Assembly: GCA_002393705.1 (NCBI GenBank)
Contig: DGTH01000124.1
Coordinates: 1-9,994 of the forward strand
DNA: 9,994 nucleotides
Source of the DNA: Prevotella sp. UBA4341
Lineage (GTDB): Bacteria > Bacteroidota > Bacteroidia > Bacteroidales > Bacteroidaceae
Reading direction: 5' to 3'
Every line of letters begins with the position of its first letter. Within the stretch, counting starts at the first letter, position 1. Positions 1 through 7,400 of this stretch are shown in pieces. The notes beneath the pieces were generated by a model. That model had not been told where the DNA came from. It saw only the letters and a list, made by a program, of their open reading frames with translations, and made no database searches. A program made the translations under genes and the position numbers.

Positions 1-324
1 CTGGTGGCGGCTGGCAGTTTGCCACCCCGCTGAGCCAGGACGACTACTGCGGTGTGGACATCGCTTTCGAGGCTACCACCGAGACGCACGTCACCTTCTT
101 TATCGACTATGAGGGCGGTGCTGAGCAAAGCATCGACGTGCCCACGGGCAGCACCGGCATCCAGACCGACTTCGCATTCGACGGCGACATCACGAAGATT
201 GGCTTCAAATACGGCGATTGGGAGGCTACTGCCAACGAGAACGGCGCCAGCATCACCATCACCAGTGCCGTGGTCAAGGCCAACAGCACGGGCGAGGTTG
301 TTGAGCTGTCGTTTGCCGACCTGA
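1..324 (+). repeat. Dispersed direct repeat, copy 1 (with 4618-4941)
   Basis: Positions 1-324 align without gaps to 4618-4941 (offset 4617), in frame in both genes. Positions 61-161 are identical to 4678-4778 over 101 bases, including every synonymous site. Divergence rises on both sides and becomes strong after about 290. The pattern suggests recent duplication or gene conversion between the two genes. Confidence 0.9.
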
Positions 325-833
325 ATCCCGGTGAGGACGAGAGCATCAAGGACGCTGCCAACCAGGCCATCACCCTGACGCGCTACAGCACCTATCCCGC
401 TTGGTATTTCGATCCCGCCCTCAACAGCGACGACTACGAGAAGGTGGTCATTACCTTTGCCGAGGCTATCCCAGAAGACGGCTTGCAGCTGAATTGCGAG
501 TGCGATGGCGACGGCTGGAGCGGCACCTCGCTCATCGGTCTTACGAAGGGCGCCACCAAGGTAACAGCCTATTTCAGCGCCAAGCCCGGAGCCAGCATCA
601 AGTCTATCGGCTTCTACTACAGTTGGAACAGCAAGCAGGGCACCGACGACGTGACCACGCTGAAGATTGCCTCTGCCAAGCTCATCAAGAAGCCCGGCTC
701 TGGCACAGGCATCCATGCTGTCACTGCTACGCAGAATGAAAATGAAACGATATACACTCTCAGCGGTCAGCGTATCAGCAGTCCAATAAAGGGCATCAAT
801 ATTATCAATGGTAAGAAGATTGTCATCAAGTAG
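1..833 (+). CDS. Secreted modular protein, C-terminal part (5' end outside window)
   Basis: The frame is open from the first full codon at position 3 to the TAG at 831-833, so the true start lies upstream. The GTG at 54 is internal, because homology to the 4461 gene begins before it. Two beta-rich modules are visible. The first (about 1-300) is nearly identical to residues 53-155 of the GH43 protein at 4461. The second starts at 'LSFADL' and matches that protein's second module ('SDDYEKVVITFAEAIP', 'LTKGATKVTAYFSA'). A short linker leads to a C-terminal tail, 'IYTLSGQRISSP...INGKKIVIK', that resembles the tails of the two other large proteins and type IX secretion type A sorting signals. No catalytic domain is visible. 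It may be a stand-alone glycan-binding or surface protein, which is inference. The upstream part could still hold an enzyme domain. A terminator follows at once. Confidence 0.85.
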   Translation, partial: GGGWQFATPLSQDDYCGVDIAFEATTETHVTFFIDYEGGAEQSIDVPTGSTGIQTDFAFDGDITKIGFKYGDWEATANENGASITITSAVVKANSTGEVVELSFADLNPGEDESIKDAANQAITLTRYSTYPAWYFDPALNSDDYEKVVITFAEAIPEDGLQLNCECDGDGWSGTSLIGLTKGATKVTAYFSAKPGASIKSIGFYYSWNSKQGTDDVTTLKIASAKLIKKPGSGTGIHAVTATQNENETIYTLSGQRISSPIKGINIINGKKIVIK

Positions 834-858
834 TTAGTAGTTTTGAAGTTAGTAGTTT
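832..858 (+). repeat. 12-bp tandem repeat at the stop codon
   Basis: AGTTAGTAGTTT occurs at 832-843 and again at 847-858, a period of 15. The first copy overlaps the last two bases of the TAG stop of the upstream gene. It may be a fragment of a dispersed intergenic repeat, but its role is unknown. Confidence 0.7.
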
Positions 859-862
859 GTTC

Positions 863-904
863 AAAGGGGAAGACATGTCTGGCGAGGCGCGTCTTCCCTT
901 TTTT
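863..904 (+). terminator. Intrinsic terminator after the first gene
   Basis: GGGAAGAC (867-874) pairs exactly with GTCTTCCC (891-898). The stem extends outward through one G-T wobble and three A-T pairs (863-866 with 899-902). The loop is 16 nt, and the right arm runs into TTTTTT (899-904). Confidence 0.85.
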
Positions 905-1014
905 GCAGTCATCCTATTAACATATACACCACCGGCATCAGCAGCACTAAGCTAAACGATAAAGTAGAAAACACCGCAAAATGGGTTGTGTTTACGCACG
1001 ATGTTATTAATATT

Positions 1015-1129
1015 CCCGAGATTGATAATATTTTTTCCCGAGATTCTTACTACTTTTTCCCGAGATTCTTATCAAGAATCTCGGGAAAAAGCACTTACAA
1101 TCTCGGGAAAAAGTGATAACAATCTCGGG
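1015..1129. repeat. Symmetric repeat array: three units plus three inverted units, 22-bp period
   Basis: The core CCCGAGATT starts at 1015, 1037 and 1059. Its reverse complement AATCTCGGG ends at 1085, 1107 and 1129. The period is 22 bp on each side, and all three pairs are symmetric about position 1072. Most units carry a T5 (or A5) flank, so the unit is TTTTTCCCGAGATT with 8-nt spacers. The central pair forms a perfect 18-bp stem (1053-1070 with 1074-1091) with a 3-nt loop. The spacers are only partly complementary. It could be a binding-site array, a long interrupted RNA hairpin, or a dispersed palindromic element. Confidence 0.9.
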
Positions 1130-1296
1130 AAAACTTTATTCTATACCCATGCTAATCATGCAGTTCTCATAACATTTTTCTGTTTAAACAAGAACATTTT
1201 TCCTTATTCATGGAGCCAAGAACGTTGTGGAATAATGTGGAATCTGTACGCTCAAGGCACATAATGATGTAATTTTCTGCTTCTTTTCCATCCATG

Positions 1297-1330
1297 TTAC
1301 ATCTGAATAGCCTTGTGTTACATCTGAATA
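1297..1330 (+). promoter_or_regulatory. Tandem 13-bp operator-like repeats upstream of the 1422 gene
   Basis: TTACATCTGAATA occurs at 1297-1309 and again, identically, at 1318-1330, a period of 21 bp (about two helix turns). The second copy ends 22 nt before the TACCTTTG element. The same layout is found upstream of the 4461 gene. Two direct repeats about 21 bp apart just upstream of the -33 zone fit an activator bound as a tandem dimer. LytTR-type regulators bind in this way, but assignment to that family is inference. Confidence 0.7.
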
Positions 1331-1352
1331 TGCACGTTTGCGTAAATCACCG

Positions 1353-1360
1353 TACCTTTG
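1353..1360 (+). promoter_or_regulatory. Bacteroidota -7 promoter element for the 1422 gene
   Basis: TACCTTTG matches the Bacteroidota consensus TAnnTTTG. No well-spaced TTTG -33 element is seen: the TTTG at 1337-1340 is only 12 nt away, where about 19-21 is usual. This fits a promoter that depends on an activator bound at the tandem repeats. Transcription would start near 1366, leaving a leader of about 55 nt. Confidence 0.7.
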
Positions 1361-1421
1361 CAACCGCAATTAGATTAAAAAACTGACTATTATTTTATTA
1401 TTAACATAAAAACAAAAAACA

Positions 1422-3800
1422 ATGAAACGAAGAATTTTACTTTTAATGATGACCGCCCTGCTCTCAGTGGGAGCGGGGGCGACAACTGAGAATGTTTGGA
1501 CAGGAAGTCAAGCTATCGGGTGGTTTAAAGATGATGGAGCAGAAGAAGAGAGAATGCATCTCGTAGATTCAGATTTCAGATCTTGCTACTCAAAAATACG
1601 TAAAGGTGACAATATTGTAGTCACTGTTACGATGACAGGAAACTGGTCGAATAGCATACAAGTGCTTAAAGCCGATGGCCATGGGTGGTTTGTTGAAGGA
1701 GCGTTGACGAACGTAGTAACTAACTATGAAGCATCTGAAACGTCAAAAAAAATAGTCTTTCCTGTTACAGACGCCATTCTTGAGGCACTTGCAGTTGAAG
1801 ATGAGTGGGGAGGGCACAAACTCTTTTTTTACGGAAATGGGGAAACGGTAACATCTGTTGATGTTGAGTATAATAATGGAAAGGCAACCATATACGACGG
1901 ACAAGTGCAAGCCTATGGATGGGGATATCAGCTTCTCCCTCATCTGTTTACCCTTGCTCAGGCAGGAGATGTATTGTCAATAGATGTAAGTGATATAGGA
2001 GGTACTAATTGGGGTGCAAGTATAAATATAGCCAATAAAAGTCACAAAGAAGGTGATACGGATACAGAATATGAAGATTTGTTGTCTGCAAATCCTGGGA
2101 CATCTGTACCCACGACAGTTAAATTCGTATTGACAGAAGATGTACTAACTACAGCTAAAAGTACAGGTCTCTATTTGAATGGTGGCACCTATACATACAC
2201 GTCAGTTGATTTACTATATGCTCATGATGTTAGTATTGCCGAAGGTATTACCAACGGTACCGTTACCGCAAGCAAATCAAAGGCAGTGTATGGCGAAACC
2301 GTCACGCTGACCGCTGCTCCTGCGGCGGGCTATGCGCTTGTCAAGCCGACCGTAACCGACGAGAATAGTGGAAGCTTAACTGTAACGGACAATGGCGACG
2401 GCACCTATTCCTTCACCATGCCTGCAACGGCAGTGACGGTGAACGCCACCTTTACCAGTGCAACAGCTCTCAGCACGGACAGACTGATTATTTACAATAA
2501 AAAAAATGGAAGTATCGCTCAGGATGAAGGTAACTCAAATTACAGGAATTTATGGGTTGACAACGACGAATATCCTGGCTGGGACCTTACCGTTGGCAGA
2601 CCCGTTACCACAGACGAATTCGCTGGCATTCAGGTGCTCTATCGACGTGCCATGAACATCAAGATGCAAGTTACCTATGGAGTTAATGGCGTGTGGACGA
2701 GTGACGTGATAACGGGCGAGGAGGGATCATCACATATCCTTTCTGTCAATTTCGCTGACAAAGGAATATCAGGTGTCGTGAAATCCATCAAGTTCTTTAG
2801 GAATTCGAATGCAGATACCATGATTCAGTTCGAGAGCACTGATGCCGTTTCTTTGAAAACCGAAGAGGGTGCTTCTGCACCAACTCCCGCCTCCAGCCTG
2901 ACGCTGACCTACGAGACACTGATGGATAGCGGTAACAGTAGTGTTGAAAAGGACAACACAGACAATAAGCAGCAGTTCAAAATCAACGAAGGTGATGGTC
3001 ACTGGGCTGGCTGGATATTCACACTGCCTATTCCTACCACATTATATAAAGGTGTTAACTTTAACATGACAAGTGTGCCCACGAATGGTGCTATTGAAAT
3101 AGTCTATGAAAGTAGCGAGACGCAGACATTAAAATTGTCGGAAGGTAACAACATCGTGAACTTCGTCCATAGTGGATACATTACACAGATCAAGTTCAAC
3201 GTTGCAGGAACTTATCGGATGGGTGAATGCTCGGCTTCTAACACATACCTCGCAAAGGTTACCGATCTCAACTATGCTACCTACGGTTCCGTGAATGACG
3301 CCATCGACTACTCTGCAACGTCGGGTCTTAAAGCATACATCGCGAAGGTAGATGGTAACAAGGTGAAACTGACCGAAGTCAAGAAGGTGCCTGCCAACAC
3401 GGCAGTGGTTCTCTATGCCAAAACAGCCGGTACATACACCCTGTCAACAACCACAGAAGCCACCGAAGATGTATCCGCCAATCAGTTGCATATCAGCGAC
3501 GGCACGGTGGAGGGTGACGGCAGCAGCATCTACGTGCTGGCAAACGGTAGTAACGACGTAGGCTTCTACCTTGTGGAGAATGGCTCCGCTATTACCGCCG
3601 GCAAGGCTTATCTGAAAGTCACCTCCGGTGCTCCGCAGTTCATCGGATTCGGTGGTGACACTACTGGTATAAATGAAGAGTTAAGAGTGAAGAGTGAGGA
3701 ATTTGCTACCGCACAGTATTACGACCTGCAGGGCCGCCACGTGGCTCAGCCCACCAAGGGTCTGTACATCGTGAATGGCAAGAAAGTAATCATCAAATAA
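1422..3800 (+). CDS. Secreted multi-module beta-rich protein with InlB-like repeat
   Basis: This 792-residue protein has a signal peptide, probably cleaved after 'SVGAGA' (residue 20). Residues about 22-150 and 150-268 look like beta-sandwich modules. Residues 269-344 are a bacterial InlB-B-like repeat ('GTVTASKSKAVYGETVTLTA', ending 'MPATAVTVNATF'). Two further beta modules follow at about 350-480 and 490-605. Residues about 607-745 form a beta domain shared with the GH43 protein ('YATYGSV', 'VPANTAVVLYAK', 'GKAYLKV'). The tail 766-792 ('YYDLQGRHV...YIVNGKKVIIK') resembles a type IX-style sorting signal. No catalytic signature is seen, so a surface glycan-binding or adhesive role is plausible but inferred. 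The first 270 codons are clearly more A/T-rich than the rest. The start is fixed by the signal peptide and the leader after the -7 element. A small peptide gene lies 21 nt downstream. Confidence 0.9.
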   Translation: MKRRILLLMMTALLSVGAGATTENVWTGSQAIGWFKDDGAEEERMHLVDSDFRSCYSKIRKGDNIVVTVTMTGNWSNSIQVLKADGHGWFVEGALTNVVTNYEASETSKKIVFPVTDAILEALAVEDEWGGHKLFFYGNGETVTSVDVEYNNGKATIYDGQVQAYGWGYQLLPHLFTLAQAGDVLSIDVSDIGGTNWGASINIANKSHKEGDTDTEYEDLLSANPGTSVPTTVKFVLTEDVLTTAKSTGLYLNGGTYTYTSVDLLYAHDVSIAEGITNGTVTASKSKAVYGETVTLTAAPAAGYALVKPTVTDENSGSLTVTDNGDGTYSFTMPATAVTVNATFTSATALSTDRLIIYNKKNGSIAQDEGNSNYRNLWVDNDEYPGWDLTVGRPVTTDEFAGIQVLYRRAMNIKMQVTYGVNGVWTSDVITGEEGSSHILSVNFADKGISGVVKSIKFFRNSNADTMIQFESTDAVSLKTEEGASAPTPASSLTLTYETLMDSGNSSVEKDNTDNKQQFKINEGDGHWAGWIFTLPIPTTLYKGVNFNMTSVPTNGAIEIVYESSETQTLKLSEGNNIVNFVHSGYITQIKFNVAGTYRMGECSASNTYLAKVTDLNYATYGSVNDAIDYSATSGLKAYIAKVDGNKVKLTEVKKVPANTAVVLYAKTAGTYTLSTTTEATEDVSANQLHISDGTVEGDGSSIYVLANGSNDVGFYLVENGSAITAGKAYLKVTSGAPQFIGFGGDTTGINEELRVKSEEFATAQYYDLQGRHVAQPTKGLYIVNGKKVIIK
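3630..3800 (+). repeat. C-terminal cassette repeat, copy 1 (with 7440-7610)
   Basis: Positions 3630-3800 align without gaps to 7440-7610 (offset 3810), through to the stop codon. Positions 3630-3679 are identical to 7440-7489 (50 bases), and a second identical stretch begins at 3702. The shared DNA encodes 'APQFIGFGGDTTGINEEL' and the YDLQGR tail. Such nucleotide identity between otherwise different genes suggests cassette exchange or gene conversion. Confidence 0.9.
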
Positions 3801-3806
3801 AAACAT

Positions 3807-3812
3807 AGGAGG
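3807..3812 (+). promoter_or_regulatory. Shine-Dalgarno site for the small peptide at 3822
   Basis: AGGAGG lies 9 nt before the ATG at 3822. Strong Shine-Dalgarno sites are uncommon in Bacteroidota, and the other starts in this window have only A-rich leaders. It supports the reality of the short gene and its start. Confidence 0.7.
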
Positions 3813-3821
3813 ACAACAAAA

Positions 3822-3992
3822 ATGAAAAAGACATATATTCAACCGACTATTAACGTGGTAGTAGTAAGAGTTAAACTGCCTCTGGCTGCTGTATCATCAT
3901 TTAACCTAAATAGTGAAAGTGAAACAACAGTTAGTGGAAGTTCCGCAATGTCATCAAGCTTTAGTGGCGGTGACGATGGTGAAGACTGGTAA
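3822..3992 (+). CDS. Small 'MKKxYIQP' acidic peptide, 56 residues
   Basis: The gene starts 'MKKTYIQPTINVVVVRVKL', continues through a Ser/Thr-rich middle and ends in an acidic 'GGDDGEDW'. A strong AGGAGG site precedes it, and it lies 21 nt after the stop of the 1422 gene with no terminator between, so the two are probably cotranscribed. A terminator follows 18 nt later. A second peptide with the same 'MKKxYIQP' start and acidic end follows the GH43 gene at 7738. Short proteins of this kind are familiar from Prevotella and Bacteroides genomes as hypothetical proteins. No function is known to me. It has no clear signal-peptide core and no cysteines. A role tied to the export or surface display of the upstream protein, or as a peptide precursor, is speculation. 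Confidence 0.8.
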   Translation: MKKTYIQPTINVVVVRVKLPLAAVSSFNLNSESETTVSGSSAMSSSFSGGDDGEDW

Positions 3993-4010
3993 CGAAGAGT
4001 AGTTGATGTT

Positions 4011-4053
4011 AGGCTGTGTCAGGAAGTGCTATGCACCTTGACACAGCCTTTTT
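4011..4053 (+). terminator. Intrinsic terminator after the small peptide gene
   Basis: AGGCTGTGTCA (4011-4021) pairs perfectly with TGACACAGCCT (4039-4049), giving an 11-bp stem that continues through one wobble and one G-C pair. It is followed by TTTTT (4049-4053). It ends the 1422-3992 transcription unit. Confidence 0.9.
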
Positions 4054-4099
4054 CTTTGCGAAAGGCCTACTTGCAGGGATAGACATTTTGTAGCAACAG

Positions 4100-4251
4100 C
4101 TAACTCCTAACCCAGATGCTGATAACCTCAATGTATAAAGGGGTTTCGGAAGGTTAGGAGTTGGTGAGCAGTTGGTGAGGAGTCTGGAGCACTCCTAACA
4201 TCTCCGAAACACCAGTTAGCAAAGGGCATCCGATACAATCGGGTTAGGAGT
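4100..4251. repeat. Alternating inverted copies of ACTCCTAAC
   Basis: ACTCCTAAC lies at 4103-4111 and 4191-4199, and its inverse GTTAGGAGT at 4153-4161 and 4243-4251, so orientation alternates + - + -. A larger hairpin is possible, with GTTTCGGA (4143-4150) and GTTAGGAGT (4153-4161) pairing with ACTCCTAAC (4191-4199) and TCCGAAAC (4203-4210). Inside its loop, GTTGGTGAG is repeated at 4160-4168 and 4171-4179. It may be a palindromic intergenic element or a structured RNA. Confidence 0.7.
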
Positions 4252-4358
4252 AACCTCTTTGGGCACGATAATACTGCTCGCCCTCGATGATATTACGGTT
4301 CTCTGTCGATGAAACGTAAGATCATTGTAGGGCTCGTTCTAAAAAAAGTTTGGCTGGT

Positions 4359-4392
4359 TTACAAATGAATAGTCTCGCGTTACAGATGAATA
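4359..4392 (+). promoter_or_regulatory. Tandem 13-bp operator-like repeats upstream of the GH43 gene
   Basis: TTACAAATGAATA (4359-4371) and TTACAGATGAATA (4380-4392) are 21 bp apart, and the second ends 22 nt before TACCTTTG. Spacing and motif match the pair at 1297-1330 exactly, with consensus TTACAnnTGAATA. The two genes are probably controlled by the same regulator. Confidence 0.75.
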
Positions 4393-4414
4393 GCCTTATA
4401 TGCTGGATTTATGC

Positions 4415-4422
4415 TACCTTTG
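4415..4422 (+). promoter_or_regulatory. Bacteroidota -7 promoter element for the GH43 gene
   Basis: TACCTTTG matches TAnnTTTG and is identical to the element at 1353. No clear -33 TTTG is seen at normal spacing. Transcription would start near 4429, giving a leader of about 30 nt. Confidence 0.75.
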
Positions 4423-4460
4423 CGGTCAGATTACATCAATAATTAAAAACAAACGAGATT

Positions 4461-7400
4461 ATGAAACGAATTCTGTTTTTCATCATGGCCGCCCTGCTCT
4501 CAGTGGGAGCACGGGCAGCAGACGACCTGACGCTCAATGTGTCAGAGACCGTAGCATTCGGTGACTGGGGTTTCAGCAAAGAGAATGCCCCCACCCTTAA
4601 CTTCGGTAACTTTGCAGCCGGTGGCGGATGGCAGTTTGCAACCCCGCTGAGCCAGGACGACTATTGCGGTGTCGATTTCGCTTTCGAGGCTACCACCGAG
4701 ACGCACGTCACCTTCTTTATCGACTATGAGGGCGGTGCTGAGCAAAGCATCGACGTGCCCACGGGCAGCACCGGCATCAAGGCCGACTTCGCCTTCACCG
4801 GCGGCATTACCAAGATTGGCTTCAAGTACGGCGACTGGGAGGCTACGGCCAACGAGAACGGCGCCAGCATCACCATCACCAGCGCCGTGGTGAAAGCTCA
4901 CAGCACGGGCACAGTGTCGCAACTGGCCTTTGCCGACCTGGGTGGCACGAAGGACGAGACGGAGCAGAGCGTCACCATCAGCCAGTATAACTGGAGTGCC
5001 TACTGGGCACTCAGCCCAGCTATCTATAGCGATGACTACGAGAAGATTGTGGTGACCTTCGCCGAGGCTATCCCTGTAGATGGTCTGACCATCAATGCAG
5101 AGGTGGAGGGCGATGACACTTGGGGCGGCACTGCCATCGGCAGCCTCACCAAGGGTGCCACCAAGGCCACGGCCTACTTCAGCGCACTGCCTGGCAAGAA
5201 CATCACGAAGATTGGTTTCTTCCTCGACTGGCAGGCCTCGAGCGCCACGCTGAAGATTGCCAAGGTGGAACTGTACAAGAAGGCTTCATCAGAGCCAGAG
5301 GTCTATGAGGATGTCACGCTGTCGGTGGCTGACCTGCAACTGCCTGACTGGGGCGCTACGAAGGATGCCGACGAGAAGAGCTGCACCTTCGGTGGCATCT
5401 GGGACGAGAACTACTGGACGGTGGGCGGTCTCAGCACCGATATCTATACCCGCGTGGATATGACCTTTGCCCAGCCTGTTAATTATTATAAGGTACGCGT
5501 TAAGGCCGTCTATAGCGACAACAGCGAGACCGACACTGAGATTACCTACGGTGCCGAGAGCCACAGCGTAAAGCTTACTGCAGGCAAGCGGCTCGTGAAG
5601 ATCACCATGAAGCAGTACGACCAGAAGAACCTGAATGGCGGCGCAACGGTGAAGCTCTACTTCGACGATATCATCATCCGCACGGCGGAGTCGGCTGCCA
5701 GCATCACGCCCAAGACGTGGGTGTCGTCGTTCAAGCTGGGTACCGACAGGGCTAACCCCCTGCTCGACTTCCACTACATTGCCGACCCGACAGCCATCGA
5801 GTACAACGGTCGCCTCTACGTCTATGGCACCAACGACCATCAGCAGTATGAGGCCGGCACAGCATCGAATACCTACGAGGCCATCAACTCGCTCGTCGTC
5901 ATTTCTACCGACGACATGGTGAACTGGACCTACCACGGACTGATTGACGTGAAGGGCGTAGCCCCCTGGATCATGGCATCGTGGGCTCCCACCATCATCA
6001 GCAAACCGCAGACAGACGGCACGACCCTCTTCTCGCTCTACTTCTCCAACAGCGGCACCGGCTCCGGCGTCATCCAGGCCACGTCGCCCTTAGGCCCCTG
6101 GAAATCACCGCTCACGCAGAACCTGACCGGCGGCTTCGACCCGGGTGCCGTCATCGACGACAACGGCGACGGCTGGCTGGCCTACGGCACCGGCGAGTCG
6201 TACATCGTTAAGTTAGGCGACGACCTCCACTCCATTGCCGCAGGTCCCGTCAAACTGAACGCCCCCTTCTACTTCGAGGCCAACGAACTGAACTATATCG
6301 GCGGCAAGTACGTGCATACCTATAACAACGACTGGAGCAGCCACGAGCCGTGGACCTACGGCGGCGAGAAGCCCACGGCGTGCAGCATGAACTACTTCAC
6401 CACCACCACTCCGCTCGACGCCGACTCATGGACGTATGGCGCCAACTACTTCAAGAACACCGGCGAGAACGGCATGAACTACGGCAACAACCACACCCAC
6501 CTGCACAAGTATCAGGGCAAGTGGTACCTGTTCTACCAGTCGAACGACCTGGAGCCGTCGCTTGGTACCAACGGCGGTTTCCGCAGCCTCTTTGTCGATG
6601 AGATTGAGGTCGATGAGGAGAAGGTCATCATCAAGGAGTGTACCCCGACCTTCACCGGCGTGAGCGCCATCAAGACCCTCGACCCCTATACAGAGCAGTA
6701 TGCCGCCACCTGCGCCGCCACCCTCGGCATCGTCTTCGAGCAGGCAGAGGGCAACGGTCATACCGTAGCCAAGGTCGGCTCACCGAACATGACAGCCGAC
6801 GTGCCCACCGAGGGCATCATCGAGGTGCGCAACGTAGCGTTCTCTGCTGGCGGCAACACACTGAAGTGCTGGGTGAAGGGCACGGGCACTGTGACCCTGC
6901 GCATCGATGGCACCGCCATCGCCACCATCAACAGCACGGGCAGCAGCTGGCAACAGAAGACCGCCCTCTGCACCAGCACCCTGAGCGACACGAAGACCAT
7001 CCAGTTCGTTCTGACGGGCAGCGTGCAGTTCGACACCTGGCAGATTCTGACTTCTCCCACCGTCAGCATCAATGCTACCGCCGGCTATGCCACCTTCGGC
7101 TATGCCGATGCCGCCCTCGACCTAACAGGCGTGGATGCCTACACCGTCACCGTGAGCGGCGACAAGGCACAGCTGAACAGCATCCAGGGCAAGAAGATTC
7201 CCTCCAACACGGGTATCATTGTGAAAGGCTCTGGCGACGTGGTCATCCCCCTGACTTTTGATAACACCGATGTGGTGGGCGACAACGCGCTGCAGGTGAG
7301 CGACGGCACGGTGGACGGCGACCTGAGAACCGTCTATGTGCTGGCCAATGGCAACTACGGCGTAGGCTTCTATCTGCTGCAGGAAAATAACTTTGTGCCC

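Larger units (their letters stand above)
834..1421. other. Intergenic region, 588 bp
   Basis: No convincing gene is present. From left to right it holds the end of a tandem repeat, a terminator (863-904), an A/T-rich stretch with nothing recognised (905-1014), the symmetric 22-bp-period array (1015-1129), another A/T-rich stretch with nothing recognised (1134-1296), two 13-bp tandem repeats (1297-1330), a -7 promoter element (1353-1360) and an A-rich leader up to the ATG at 1422. Confidence 0.75.
3993..4460. other. Intergenic region, 468 bp
   Basis: It holds a terminator (4011-4053), an alternating inverted-repeat cluster (4100-4251), a possible short decayed minus-strand coding remnant (4244-4321), tandem operator-like repeats (4359-4392), a -7 element (4415-4422) and an A-rich leader. 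No intact gene was seen. Confidence 0.7.

Noticed and set aside
54..833. GTG at 54 as a start codon for the first gene
   Set aside because: The frame is open upstream to the window edge, and the homology to the GH43 protein's module starts before position 54, so this GTG is internal.
1015..1129. CRISPR array
   Set aside because: The units are 14 nt with 8-nt spacers and half of them are inverted. CRISPR repeats are direct, with longer repeats and spacers, and no cas gene is present.
986..1264. 92-codon open frame on the + strand between the first two large genes
   Set aside because: It begins with TTG, runs straight through the symmetric repeat array, has no domain-like sequence and lies in an A/T-rich non-coding region. 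It is most likely chance.
5289..5936. 215-codon minus-strand open frame inside the GH43 gene
   Set aside because: It lies fully antisense to well-conserved module and GH43 coding sequence. Long shadow frames are expected in G/C-rich coding DNA.
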